Shown: in pieces, positions 35,328 to 45,279 of the stretch | Layout of the letters: every line of letters begins with the position of its first letter | Position numbering within the stretch: the stretch's first letter is position 1 | DNA from: Undaria pinnatifida | Lineage: Eukaryota > Sar > Phaeophyceae > Laminariales > Alariaceae | NCBI GenBank assembly: GCA_012845835.1 | Contig: JABAKD010000009.1 | Coordinates: forward strand, 5,891,324-5,955,323 | DNA length: 64,000 bases | Direction: 5' to 3' | Position numbers and translations under genes: made by a program | The notes under the pieces: model-generated | What the model saw: only the letters and a program-made list of their open reading frames with translations | Told to the model about the DNA's origin: nothing | Database searches by the model: none

Positions 35328-38300
35328 GCAGTACTACCTCGTATTAATACTATAAAGCGGACCCTAACATCAACCACAATCTGCAATGCGCATCAGAAAG
35401 GCGAATGTACTGATAATTTGGAGTTGACCTTGGAGGGAGGCTTGTTCCTCGTCTTGTCCCCCTTGCTCTTCGGCACGGGGATGGTGTAGATAGGGTCGTC
35501 GCTCTTGGGCAAGTGCTGCCGAGGACGGAACCGAAGACGCGACAAAAAGAACACCCAACACGGATAAAATATAAAAATGAAAAAGCGATCAGTACATATA
35601 AACGTCATTTTATTTGTTTTCGTCTCACTTTTACTTTCTAGCTTCTGAACATGCCACACGTGTCGTCCCTTCTCCCTCCCTGCCCCCGTTACGTGGTAAC
35701 CACAAAAGCAGACACCCGCCCGCGGATGCCTCATTGATGAAAACAAAAACACAACATATGATGCATACCGAAATTAAATAAGCACGCCAAAAAATAAATA
35801 AATATGTACCAGGTATGCAACAAGACACATTGAAAAAAAAGCCATCCGCTGTCACTCCCGTGAAAACCCAATGGTCGTTAGCGTACTCTTGCGGCATCTT
35901 ATTTTCATTTATCGTCACAAGACGTCACGAGACAGACTTGACGCGTCACCAACCTCGATGTCCAGGAGCTTCTCCATCCAGCTCCGCTTGTGGTCCTCGG
36001 CGAAGTACCCTGATATCACTTCCCAGAAGCGCTCGGACGTCACGGCGTCCTGACCAATCCGAGGCGCGCCCGCCTTATCCTGCACCATCACCACCGAACC
36101 ACAACCCCCCCCCGATAATAAGCAGCGTGAGGCTTAATAACAAAACCATTGTACACAAGCTTGGTGGAGGTTGAGGCATCACTATGAAACACCGAATTGT
36201 CCTTACATTCCTAACTACAGTGTACACATCCATGTATGCGTACAACGAATAATCGATGCATTAATTAAACAAGCGATCATCATTGTTTTGTTCCGGGTTG
36301 GGGGGCCAGAGACAGGAGAGGGTTGCTCAATAATCGAAAATATCTTCAGGATTCGGGGGGAATATATGCGTCGCGTGTCAACGTATCCCCTCTTGGGATC
36401 CCACAGGGAAGAAAAAAAAAAAAAAAAAACGAAAAACGAAAAAAAAAAAAAGAAACGACGATTGCAACATCGACTCCCAAGAAGAAAAGCGGGCACCTGG
36501 GACTATGGGGGGGGTGGTCAAACTTACTTTCCGGTGCAACCCAATAAATTGTACGACACGCAAGAGGCCCGAAAGTATTAATAGTCATGCTTCTTCGGGA
36601 TCACACCAGACGGAAAATGAGGCCGCCCATCTCGACTGTTTGAACGCGTTTTTTTGGGGGGGCCCAAAAGGTGCACTAACTCGCCACCGAAACAACGGCG
36701 CTGCCGTGGGCAGCGGCAGCAAAGTGCAAGCTGCTGCCGCACCCTAGTACACGGTATACCCCGACTAGTTTACGTAAGAGTTTGATTTTCAGCTGTGAGA
36801 CCGAGGATTCCGTCGAACCTCATCACCGCAAAGCTGTGCGTGGCCCTGTTGTTGTTGGGAATGACGGATCAGCAACGGTGACGACCGCCGGTGGGGACAG
36901 CTCGCGCTGTCGCCACCCCGGGAACTGAAGGATACTGCAGCTAGCAAAGGACTGCGGATACAATCGAGCTAAAAAAACTGACACACGAGACGTATGAAAA
37001 TACGTGCAAATGTGGCGAGCTTGAGCTTTTTTTTCCCCATCCGCCAGACGGTAAAGGAGAACACAAAAAGAGATGGAACATGTCCGGGGTGTGGCTTTGC
37101 GCTTACCCAGAAGGTGTGAAGTACGAGGCCCCCCTTCTCATCGATGTCCGTGTCCACCCTAGGTCCCATGAGGGCGGCTACCCTGTCCACACTCTCTGGT
37201 TCCCCCTGCTCCTACAATTGGGGGAAGGGAAAAGCAATTGGGGGGAGGGAAAACAAAAAAGCAGAACACACACAGATTGGACAAAAATAGTTTCAAGACA
37301 AACATTAAGTAGTGTGTCAGCTTTTGTGAGTAGAATGAAGTACGAACTGCAAATGTTCGGGAGGCAATTAAAATCTACCAGTACTAAATACATGGATCCG
37401 ACACTCATAAACTGCACTTGGAGCCGGGGGAAGGGTGGACGTTGAGGGGGTGGGGGTAGGAGGAAGGGGGGGGGAAGCGGATTGATGTATAAGACAAAAA
37501 GACGGACTCGGTATTCAGAAGGACCACTCGGGGGGGGGGGGGTGCACCCATTTCATGCATGGCGGTAGTCGTAGGACCATAGACTCTCGCATCGCTACAA
37601 TGCCGGGACGGAGCACGTCGGGTTTGCAGCGACCAGGAAGCTACTGGGGGGGGGGCGGGGGGGGGGGGGGAGGGCATGCTACAGATACGACATCGGATCT
37701 GAGCTACAAAAAGGAAGGGAAATGGAGAAAAAGCGCGAAGATAATAGACGGTATGGAAAAAAAACAAACAAACATATCACCATTACTTTACAACACAGAT
37801 AGATGGATCCAGCAACACAAGGACGACTGGTGGGAAAAAACATGGAAAAAAAAATCGTAGACAAAAACATTTTAAAAGAGCGCCTCCTGAAACAAAAAGG
37901 AAAACGATTGGGGAAAACCAAAAAAAAGCAAACTAACAGACAAAACAAAAAAGTAGTTCGATCCCGCAAGGGGTAATCGAGGGGGGGGGGGGGGAAAGAG
38001 AGCAAGATTGAACGTAGGAAATCTGGGGGTTGTTTAGCGGTATTGCATCATGATACGTATACCCTTCGTGTATCACCACCGTCGGCAAACCCGGTTCCCA
38101 TGAGCCGCGCACCTCCTTGACAGCGATTGACTCGCGCCCAAACTTCCGCCGGCGCTTCCTTCCCAAGAGTTGCGCGGCCGCAGTGCTCTTCTGGTACTGG
38201 TCCGGCCTCGTGCTGCAGCCAGCCTCCACGTCGATAGGACCTCCCATGTTTTCTCTCGCACGTTTCTTGCTGTCCTTTCCTTTACCATCCTGCTCACGCA

Positions 38301-41300
38301 ACAGCATGATCAAGTAAGTCAAAGCAAGTCAAATAAGGCAAGCACCGCAGAAGGGGGGTGGGGGGGCTGCTATGGGACCCCGGGTCTGAGCTACGAACGG
38401 GGAGGAAGGCGGTGAGAAATCGAAGACAATAGAGAGGATGGCGGGGGGGCGGGGAGGGGTTAGAAAAACTCAAGCAAGTCCAAGCAAGTCCAAGCAAGTC
38501 CAAGCACATCAAACCATGTTAAAGCGTGTCAAAGCGCCAAGAGACGCACCACGACGTCATATGATGTGAATGTGACACGTAGATAATAGGACGCGACAAA
38601 ATATATCGTAGAATTTTAATGTTAGGGCGGTGAGATCACACGCCTGGGCAAGGCCGTGGTTTTAGGTGTATCTACGGCGCGCGACTAGCAGAATTGGTAT
38701 ACTCCCTAGGCCTGGTACCAACATATCAAAAACTGACCTGGTAGATCTCGTACATAGCACGACCTATACAACATAACCAAACCAAACCGAACCAACACAA
38801 ACCACGAAATACAGCACGCCACCCCCCCCCCGCTTCCCGTCGTGAATTGCATCCCCCCTCCCCCTCCCCTTAACCCCTCCCCCGAAACAACTCTTTTCTT
38901 TATTCTTGTTTTTTTCCATGTCTTGTTCAACAGGAAGGCGATTACCAAAATAAACTAAATGTTTTATGCCATATATATGGGAAAAGCGTACTGAGCGCCG
39001 ACTTGAGGGATGTGTCTCTTAGGAGTAGGTACGGTGCTCCGTCTCTAAAGGGATACGTGGTCAAGGGTCAAATGTCTAACGCGAGCAACGAATGAGTACG
39101 CCCCCTTCCCCCTCCCCCTCGTCTGCCCCCCCCCCCCTTCCCCCTCCGCTTCTCACCGGCTTCGAAGCGCGTCCCGTCTTCGCGGCCTTGCTGCTAGCAG
39201 CCGGGGGCACCGACATATACCCCATAAGGAGCTTCGGCAGAATGCGGTCACGCGCTTCCTGGTAGGACACGGGTCCAATCTGACTATCCCTTCCCTCGAC
39301 ATCAAGGCATGACTTCACGTCCTTCACGTGCTTCGGGCAGTAAACCTGTACATAAGGTGGTGTTCCAAACACCAGAAGGGCGAAGGAGGGGGGGGGAGGG
39401 GGTTATTGGTATTATACCTTTTGGTACATGATTGATTGTGAGGGCGAGCGGGAGACGAGATGTACGAATGGAAGGAAGACGAAGGGGTAACGGGGGCCAG
39501 ACAGGAAATCAGGAAAGGGAAACAAATACCACGAGAAAACGGGGAAATAGGCAAAGGGAGGGAGGGGCTGCCGGAAAATACCCAAAATACCCCGCCTTCA
39601 AACCCTCCGCTCTACCTCCCTCCTCTTCCCTTCCCTCCCCTACTCAAAGGAGAAAGTAGAAAAATACTTTCTTCAAAACAGTAAAAGAGCAAGGCAATAC
39701 AAATACCAAACGCAATACAACAGAAATAAAAAGCAAAGGCAACGCAGATAACAAACGCAATACCGCAAAGCAAAACACCAAACAGAGCAAAAGCAAAGAG
39801 CAAAACACAAAACAAAACAGAAACGAAAACGAAGAAATGCTTGACAATCTTAATTAGTCTTCACACCAAAACGCAAAAAAACACACACGTCCCTCTGTTT
39901 CCCCCCTCACTCACGTGAAGGTTTCCGTTGGGGTGAATCGAGCGGTGCAAGATCCCCTTCGGGGCGTGAACCAGGCACCAGGGGTGGTACGCCACCAGGC
40001 ACCGCCCCCCCGCGCACTGCACACAGACACCCTTCTGGCCGCAGAGACAGCACTTCAATTTCTTCCTGTCTGGGGGGATGTACTCCAGGTGTACTGGGTC
40101 AAGCTCGACAGCCGCAAATTTCACCTGATGGGGTGAGGGAGAATGCGGAAAAGCGACCGAAACGCACGGCGACCAAAAAAAAACGAACAAACGTCACGTA
40201 CCGCCCGAAAATGGACACTCTACAGGGCCGGCCCTATCGTAAGAAACCGATAGGATGATTTTAGGCTAGTAAGATTTCATTTCATATTCGAGAAAAGGGT
40301 GTGTCCAACTCTAGCTTCAGTATAGCAGCTATCGAAGTTCTTATTTTCCTGCAGTTGTTAGGCTAACGTGCACAAAATTCAGTATAACATCCATCGAAGT
40401 TCTGATTTCCCCCGTAGTTCTTAGGCATGAGCTTCTTGTGGGGCTCTCTCTCATGAGAGGGTCCGGCAGCGTAGCTCTTTTCTTATGAGAGGGCCGGTAG
40501 TGTAGCTCGTTCTTGTGAGAGAGCCAGCAGCGTATCCGCGCAACATTGGAACGGATGTAAAACACAGTAGGGATCTCCCAGTAAGGCGGTGGCGTGTCAG
40601 AGCAATAAGACCGCCTTATTGGGGGAAGCCATCTCATCCACGCCAGGTTATGAGTACAATTCCCCAGTCGCGCCAGGCGATTTTGACCGCCTTATATCGG
40701 CATACCGTCTTACTCAGACCGCCTTATTGGGGGACCCCTGCTGTAGACCAATAGACGAGCGGGTAAAGTAGGGGTGACAAAACACAACAAATTAACGATG
40801 ACCAGATACTACCGTAAATCAAGCCAATATTTCATTTCCACCGTCGAGGAGAAACGACATATGACACGCACTGCACATTGCTGTCGGAAGGCCGCGGAAA
40901 TAAAACCAAACTACCGAAAAAACGCGACGAGGGGGCAAAAACTCGTCAGAGTTATCGTCATGAACAAAAGCAACAAAGCCTCGGCAGATGATGCCAGGTT
41001 CGTCTAACCGCACCTGATATATTAGGAGGGAAGCGAGTTTATCACTAACACGCCCGACATAAATATAGAGGGCCCCTTTCGTGCTCTGGGTGAAGAAGTC
41101 GAAGATCTGCGCCGTCAGACCGAAAATCTCAAGGGATTTTTTTTTTTTCTAAACGAGAAAAACGCACAAAAGTCCTAAAATACATTCCTTCCACCAGCGC
41201 ACAAAGTTGACAAGGATACCCGTTTGGGGGGACAAATTACTTGGGAATTAGCATAGGGAGGGGTTGTGGGGCTCTATAGGGGTTAATTACTCAGAGAAGC

Positions 41301-44300
41301 TAAACCATCATATCACACGCACGGACTGATCAACATCGCCCTGTTGACCCTCGTACAAGCTAGTTCTAAGGGTAGTCGCCGACCTATACCCTTATTAAGG
41401 ACACACACCCAGCAATACGCTCGATCGGAGATACACACACAGGTTGCAAAGATGAGTTCGATGAAATCTTCGATCTCACAGCTGGAGTGCATTTTAATTA
41501 TTTACAATAAAAAATCCCGTTCACTCGACCACCTACCTCTGGGATCCACATAGCGCAGCACACATGCACCCACTCCTTCTCCCCGTTGGGCCCTGCGCCC
41601 CTCGCCTGCTTCATTGCCCCCCCCATGTAACCGGTCACCGAACACAGCTGGCATCGTGTCGTGGCCGCGTTCTGCAAAGCGGAACGGTCGGGACATCGAA
41701 CCATCCAGATGTCAAAACACCGTCAGAAAAAATACGAGCTTGGGATCATATCGACACCAGAGAAACAGATATCGGGTGTATCCAATCATACTTCGTACCT
41801 GGTATCAAACAGCAATAAATGGAACAAACATCGGGTACATCCAACAACGGAAACATTAAATATTGGAAAATCGGATCATACACCCATTGAAACACTGACA
41901 CGACCGCAAGGTTGCAAGGCAGAAGGGGAAGAACATCGAACCATAGAAACGTCGAATATAGCCGGAGTATCAACAACGATGCATGGAAACATGGAAGATA
42001 TCGCGATATCGGGCAGTTCTTCAGTCATGAAAAGATTGAAACATCGGGACATCGAATCATACACCAATCAGTGACGCGGCCGCGTTCTGCAAAGCGGAAG
42101 GGTCGGGATATCGATTCATCAAAACATAGCCGAAAATATCAATAACGACACATAAAAAATATCCGACACATTCAATAATTGAAACATCGGAACATTAATA
42201 ACAATACACGTTACAGTATCTCTTATCATTTTACGTGCGATGTCTTTGTTTTTCTCTCTAATCTCTCTCGAGAGCTCTCCCTCTACCCCCCTTTCTATGC
42301 CTCTCTCTTCCCCTCTTCCCGTCTCTCTGTCGGTCTTTATGTGTGTCCCTTCCTCAGCTGCTGTCCCTCCATGCCCCCCTCCAGCTGTTATCTCCTTCTC
42401 CCTCTTCCTTGCATATATATATATCTGCCATTTCCTGCATTTCTGCTATGTCTCTCTACTTCGCCTCTACCGGTATCTCCTTTACTCTCTCCTTTACCTG
42501 GTACTTCATTCATTTCTGTACCACATGTGTCTGTTTTATATCTGTCTTACCCCTCTAATATGACTCTATTTCCTTCACTTCCTCATTTTTTCGTATCTCT
42601 GGCTGTTATGTCAATTTTTCCTGTCTTTACCCTCTTCCTCTGCTGTTGCATCTCTTTACTCCATGTCATTCTCCCTCCTCTGTTTTTGGATGCATAAACT
42701 CCATGCAAAAATTACCCTCCTCTGTTTTTGCATCTCATTACGCCATGTCAATCTCCCTGTTTACCTTTTCCCTCTATTTTTGTATCTCTTGTCTCTGCTA
42801 ATTTTTTTGTCTTAACCTCTTCCTCTCATTTTGTAGATATTGTCTCTCATGTTAATCTTCGAGTCCTACCTCGCCGGCACCGCAGACATCGCACAGCCAC
42901 GCCCTGCCCCGCTCCACCTTCTCCTTCCGGCCGTAGCAGTGCTGGTGGACAACCACGTTACATCTGCCAAGCCACAGCAGCGAGCCAGCAAAGCACGACA
43001 GGGGCATAAAAGGGCAAGGCGAGAAGACGTGTAAAAACGTGAAAACAAAAGCAAAACGAAAAAAATTATGACAAGATACGCAACTCAAAATATGACCCTT
43101 GCACGTAAACACGTGCCGAGAAAAAAAAAAGAGATTACGCGTGGCGAGAAAAACACATGAAACAAGACGTAAGAAAAGCAGGCATGCCTTGCTTGCTCCT
43201 TCCTGCGCTACGAGTACATCTAACGCAAGTCACAAGTGCTTCAGGAATGCCATGCTGCTCCGTCGAAAAACACGCCGCTGTGTCTTATCAGACCCCAGGC
43301 GCCAGCCACACAATCAATTCTAATTTTTTTCCGCACGGTTTTCGTTTCGTTCCATTTTCCCCCAAAGGCGTTCTCGTCGTTGTCATAGCCCCTTTAGAAC
43401 TAAATGACCGCGGGATACCGGATGTAAATCACAAAAAAACACACGTCGGGCGTTGCACGCAAACAGAACCCAACGAGAAACTCCCTTCGACGGGGACGGT
43501 CCGAACTCAAACGCTTCTTCCCTTCCTAGCTCTACCCGATTTTGAGCTTGATATTCGCATCAAACCTCGTACGTACCAGGCATCAAATTTATGAGAGCAA
43601 GAGTCACAGTGGAAACACGGCAACTCAATTTTCCATCACCAAACAAGACAAACCTATGCTACACCCCCTGAGCCTCACCGCTGTCAGACTATGCCCCCCC
43701 TCATCAACGCAACGCACAGGTTAGATTTTGCCCCGCTCATCACTGAGGGTTGCTCCCCTCATCACTGAGGGTTAGGTTTTGTAGTCTTCGTGGGCAACAT
43801 GATTACAGGCTGCTGACCGTCTTGCTTTGTAATATCGTAATGTTGACCTTGGGCACCTAAATCCAGGGGAGTTGACCCATCTATGCCCTTCGCGAGGCCA
43901 TACACTCGTAGCACGCGCGATCGAAGTGTAACACGCTGTAACACACAGCGTGCACGGATGAGTTTCGACGATTTTTTCGATTCCACAGATGAGGTGTCAA
44001 GTCAAAAACCAAAAATCAAACACGACAAATGTTAACAAAACGGTTAATGCGCCATTATGGGGTCACACACTAGGCCGGATTTTAAGATATTAACAGCACC
44101 AGCAGTACATTTACAACAAAAACGAAGCCAAACCAAAACCAAACCATAAAACGCACCTGGCGCACTGCATGAGGGGGTTGTTGATGTAGTCCTGCTCGTC
44201 CAGGCACACATTGCAGGCCAGCTTGTCATCGATAGGCTTCCAGTTTTTCATGACGGATCCCAGCGTGTTCTTCTTCTTACTCTTTCCCTTACTCTTGCTA

Positions 44301-45217
44301 ACCTTCGGCACCTTACTCTTACCGTTCGCGGGATCCGGCCCGGGCACCTTCGCCGCTGCCGCGCCCGCCCCCGGCCCCGCCTTGGCCAGGGCTCGCGGGG
44401 GCACGGGCGCACTCGGGCAGGTCTTCCCGTGAGCTGCAGCCGGAGCACTTACCAGAGCGATGGACGAGGCGGCGGCCCCGGCACCTGCTGCGGCGGAAGT
44501 GGTGGCGGTTGCGCCTCCCCTCGCCCCCGGTACAAACATGCCTGCTGTTGGTTTGACAGTCCCGTTCGGCGTCGCAAAAACCAGCCCAGTAGTAGAGGTA
44601 GCAACACCACAACCGGCATCGGCACCTCCCCCCCCACCACCCACACCCACATCCACACCTCCCCCACCACCACCGTTGGTCCTCGTCGCGACGGTCGGCG
44701 CGAAGCTCGCCGAGGACGGCGGCAAGTCTGACGCGGTCAACGCGAAGGCTTGAGGAGGGTAAGAGCTCGCTTGCGACGCCATCGAGCCCTTACCCCCGCT
44801 GCTGCCAGCGGCGCTGCTGCTGCTGCTGACCATGGTGTTGCCAACAACCATGGCGGCGCTGCTGCTGATGTTCGCGCCAACGACGATGGCCGTGCTGTTG
44901 TTGCTGCCGCTGTTGCTGTACCCCTGCATCTCCCCTCCCTTCGTCCCGCTGTGGATCGCCATCGCATCGCTGATCACGATCGGCTCCTTCCAAGAAGTCG
45001 AGGTCTTGCTCGCCTCGTCAATCTTCATGCTGCCGCAGTTGCTGTTGATGTTGCTGTTTCCACCGCCGCTGCTGCTGCTGCTGGTGATAATGTTCCCCGT
45101 TGCGATACCCCCCTTGACCGCGGTTGGCGCCACTGCTGCTGCTTCCTCCGCCTGGCGCTCGGGGCCGAGGTGCGGAGGCTCACAGTTGGCGCCTGTGGCC
45201 GCACCCGCGAGGTCCAT
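12318..45217 (-). CDS. Giant BRPF-like chromatin reader: three PHD-ePHD modules, bromodomain, Tudor
   Basis: Thirty-two exons join in phase: 44157-45217, 42870-42963, 41537-41671, 39915-40124, 39157-39345, 38113-38289, 37107-37211, 35954-36079, 35429-35515, 34579-34704, 34209-34367, 33097-33570, 31752-31921, 29384-29492, 28704-28829, 28193-28362, 27427-27595, 25953-27014, 25457-25519, 24866-25151, 23841-24442, 23230-23456, 22721-22814, 21854-22321, 20072-20696, 19594-19714, 19019-19187, 18657-18746, 17750-17872, 16920-17138, 15587-15646, 12318-14153. The total is 9,732 nt, 3,243 residues. Order: disordered start; PHD1/ePHD1 (335-506); PHD2/ePHD2 (1118-1520); PHD3/ePHD3 (1635-1960); bromodomain (about 2390-2520); CW-like zinc site (2553-2583); Tudor-like (2590-2645); disordered tail. 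PHD-ePHD pairs read histone H3 and DNA in BRPF, JADE and AF10 proteins, so a nuclear histone-reader or acetyltransferase-scaffold role is inferred. No SET or acetyltransferase domain was found. Weak points are the start (an upstream exon at 46136-46307 is possible) and the exon ending at 27427. Confidence 0.85.
14154..15586 (-). repeat. Last intron of the giant gene: MITE and CCTTG pentamer array
   Basis: The intron begins GTGAGC at 15586. It holds a 248-bp inverted-repeat element (14531-14778) and, on the gene strand, a (CCTTG)n array at about 14176-14405 that is nearly perfect at 14276-14404. The array ends about 20 nt before the acceptor and is pyrimidine-rich, so it could act as the polypyrimidine tract. 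Confidence 0.8.
14531..14778 (+). mobile_element. Inverted-repeat MITE family C, copy 1
   Basis: It starts ACCCTTTGGGACTTGA and ends TCAAGTCTCAAAAGGGT, giving terminal inverted repeats of about 16-17 bp. Inside are ATTATAGCGACCA and a GACCGATGCCGTAAACGG block, both shared with the copy at 15918-16183. Confidence 0.75.
15705..15887 (+). mobile_element. TA-flanked MITE, copy 3 (183 bp)
   Basis: This copy of the 2964-3144 family is closest to the 40565-40743 copy. They share AATTCCCCAGTCGCGCCA, GACCGCCTTAT and GGGGGAAGCC. A left TA precedes CAG at 15705; the right flank is TG. It lies in the intron between exons 30 and 31. Confidence 0.7.
15918..16183 (+). mobile_element. Inverted-repeat MITE family C, copy 2
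   Basis: It begins ACCCTTTCGGGACTTGA and ends TCAAGTCTCAAAGGGGT. The flanks read ATAA on both sides, a possible 4-bp target duplication. It is related throughout to 14531-14778. Confidence 0.72.
16762..16875 (-). repeat. Dispersed repeat family A, copy in intron 30
   Basis: A reverse-strand copy with GTCTGCCTGGTCGGTG, CGACGTGCTCCGTCC, GATGCGAGGGTCTATGG and GGCCATACATGA. C-rich runs lie on both sides. Confidence 0.7.
18747..19018 (-). repeat. Intron 27, CAGACA-type microsatellite
   Basis: Most of this 272-nt intron (about 18815-19010) is degenerate CAGACAGA/CAGCCAGC repeat, read as TGTCTGTC on the gene strand. It lies upstream of the exon 28 acceptor. Confidence 0.8.
19188..19593 (-). repeat. 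Intron 26, CCAAG/TCCAA pentamers and CCAACCAA
   Basis: Tandem TCCAA then GCCAA pentamers fill about 19320-19410, and CCAACCAA-type repeat fills about 19450-19570. On the gene strand these read as TTGG-rich sequence lacking AG. Confidence 0.8.
20072..22814 (-). other. Exons 23-25: helical segment and Ala-rich linker
   Basis: Exon 23 (22721-22814) encodes LYRLRTDLDRARVLFDCIL then RREK. This resembles the LR.DLER.R.L...I..REK helix that follows the ePHD in BRPF proteins and supports the BRPF comparison. Exons 24 (21854-22321) and 25 (20072-20696) are Ala-, Arg- and Ser-rich, with an Ala tract of about 12 residues. They are probably flexible. Confidence 0.75.
23230..25151 (-). other. Exons 20-22: PHD3 and ePHD3
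   Basis: PHD3 opens with SCAVCMELATP (C1635, C1638). After a loop of about 35 residues it continues ECTACKVRVHRECYG, and across an intron QWFCAPC (C1707, C1710). ePHD3 starts CTLCPRKGGAFLRVKG, then FCHAYCAEH. A linker of about 140 residues rich in Ala, Gly and Lys follows. The second half lies in exon 22: CHICKRKSGAMMPC, CERWMHPMCAAHAGRH and CEDH. All expected zinc positions are present. Exon 19 (25457-25519) just upstream encodes a Lys-rich basic patch (KKKKKTKG). Confidence 0.87.
25545..25940 (-). repeat. Intron 18, degenerate GGTAAC hexamer array
   Basis: About 390 bp of GGTAAC/GGTACG hexamers, with a higher-order period of roughly 150 bp (GGTGCAGTAATAGTGACG recurs near 25675 and 25805). 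It spans most of the intron between exons 18 and 19. Confidence 0.85.
25953..28362 (-). other. Exons 16-18: PHD2 and ePHD2 with a large low-complexity insert
   Basis: PHD2 has C1118, C1121, C1137, C1140, H1145, C1148, C1160 and C1163 (CMVCFDG, CDGCGMSVHMDCYG). ePHD2 begins in exon 17 with CCLC and WAHMTCLLLIPGV, then NKTRIDISE, which matches the BRPF stretch before the second half of the domain. That half appears only near the end of exon 18: LTCLYCGSEEGALLDC, CGRRFHFLCAWF and VRCLEHS. About 190 residues of Ala-, Pro- and Gly-rich sequence, including an Ala tract of roughly ten, separate the halves. Exon 17 can end at a GC donor (GAG|GCAAGT, 27427) or at a GT donor 30 nt further (27397). Both keep phase. 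Confidence 0.85.
27600..27840 (-). repeat. GGTAGGTC-type microsatellite next to exon 17 acceptor
   Basis: GGTAGGTAGGTC and GGTCGGTC tetramer repeats begin a few bases upstream of the exon 17 acceptor (exon edge at 27595) on the gene strand, where they read ACCTACCGACC. Confidence 0.85.
29560..29910 (-). repeat. CAAT microsatellite in intron 13
   Basis: Degenerate CAATCAAT and CAACCAA repeats extend for about 350 bp, close to the exon 14 acceptor (exon edge 29492). On the gene strand they read TTGATTGA. Confidence 0.85.
30397..31080 (+). repeat. Minisatellite of about 220-250 bp, three copies
   Basis: The unit contains CTGCTGCACTGCTGTTCTGC, GTAGTAAAGGTTTGGT (near 30515, 30765 and 30982), a GTGCACTGCGTCGTCCGTGG block, CGTTCTGTACGTGGGAGTC and ACTGCGCCCCGCGTACCAGG. 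It lies in the 2.3-kb intron between exons 13 and 14. Confidence 0.85.
31985..32600 (-). repeat. CAAGCTACGCAAGA and AAGCC arrays in intron 12
   Basis: About 300 bp of CAAGCTACGCAAGA 14- and 18-mers is followed by a nearly perfect AAGCC pentamer run (about 32290-32408) and then GCAAGCAAGCACGCA repeats. It starts roughly 65 bp upstream of the exon 13 acceptor. Unlike most other arrays here it carries TAG on the gene strand. Confidence 0.85.
32829..32999 (+). repeat. Dispersed repeat family A, second full-length copy
   Basis: It shares landmarks with 4227-4401 along its whole length, including GCACCAAGCGCGAAG and GAGGTGTTCGGCGAGTCG, and ends at GCATCCTGC. It follows a short G run in intron 12. 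Confidence 0.8.
35205..35335 (+). repeat. (ACT)n microsatellite in intron 9
   Basis: About 40 ACT/CTA triplets with a few substitutions. Related imperfect ACT-rich sequence begins near 35010. Confidence 0.9.
36835..37055 (+). mobile_element. Inverted-repeat family D, copy 1
   Basis: It contains GACCGCCGGTGGGGACAGCT, CTGACACACGAGACGTATGA, GGCGAGCTTGAGCT and CCCCATCCGCCAGACGG. Copies lie at 55340-55530 (same strand), 54035-54250 (opposite) and 56378-56465 (opposite, partial). It is non-coding and in intron 7. Confidence 0.65.
37541..37645 (+). repeat. Dispersed repeat family A copy in intron 6
   Basis: A G run leads into GTGCACCCATTTCATGCATGG, a CATAGACTCTCGCATCGC block, and GCCGGGACGGAGCACGTCGG. 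The 3' half is missing and replaced by another G run. Confidence 0.75.
38995..39112 (-). repeat. Dispersed repeat family B, copy 2
   Basis: A reverse copy of the 790-905 repeat with GGTGCTCCGTCTC, GATACGTGGTCAAGGGTCAA and GAGTACGCCCCC. It lies just before exon 5. Confidence 0.65.
40565..40743 (+). mobile_element. TA-type MITE, copy 4 (179 bp)
   Basis: Termini CAGTAGGGATCTCCCAGTAA and ATTGGGGGACCCCTGCTG are near-complementary over about 26 bp, and both inner edges carry the AAGGCGGT/ACCGCCTT block. TA follows the right end. The left flank is CA, which I read as a mutated TA. Confidence 0.78.
41672..42869 (-). repeat. Intron 2 with duplicated 3' splice-site units
   Basis: The exon 3 acceptor region (GGCCGCGTTCTGCAAAGCGG on the plus strand, near 41663) recurs at about 42070-42090, and more loosely near 41900-41925. 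Each is followed by GGTCGGGA or GGGAAGAA, then CATCGA. The 42240-42830 part is pyrimidine-rich on the plus strand (TCTCCCTCC-type). No gene was seen. Confidence 0.7.
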
Positions 45218-45279
45218 CAACCGGCGTGACCGTGATGGTAGCACGCTCAAAGCAACGACACAACGTACACTCCACACTC

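Larger units (their letters stand above)
28704..38289 (-). other. Exons 6-15: inter-module linker
   Basis: About 550 residues (564-1116) link module 1 to module 2, with no family I can name. Exons 7-8 look folded: GLVLHTFW, then SERFWEVISGYFAEDHKRSW. Exon 10 (34579-34704) is acidic, with many Asp and Glu. Exon 12 (33097-33570) contains TPEEIAALWTERAETGIEW and a Gly/Ser-rich loop. Exons 13-14 (31752-31921, 29384-29492) are helical and probably coiled coil (EALMREQATLREHTGRLRGK). The exon 10 acceptor is AAGCAG, a NAGNAG site (34704 or 34707), so one glutamine may be optional. Confidence 0.75.
39157..45217 (-). other. Exons 1-5: disordered N-terminus, PHD1 and ePHD1
   Basis: Residues 1-330 are Ala/Gly/Ser-rich and probably disordered. 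A lysine-rich stretch (KSKGKSKKKN) precedes the finger. PHD1 zinc ligands are C335, C338, C352, C355, H360, C363, C378 and C381, a full C4HC3 set split by an intron after codon 353. ePHD1 follows after about ten residues: CQLC (392), WVHVCCAMWIPE (419-430), then across an intron VKF...CCLCGQKG, VCVQC, AYHPWC (480), and YCPKH (506) in exon 5. Spacing and the WIPE motif match BRPF/JADE extended PHD fingers closely. Boundaries: 44157|42963 (split Arg codon), 42870|41671, 41537|40124, 39915|39345. Confidence 0.9.

Noticed and set aside
12318-45217. SET or MYST acetyltransferase domain in the giant gene
   Set aside because: I looked for the expected motifs in all joined exons and saw none. The protein appears to be a reader or scaffold only.
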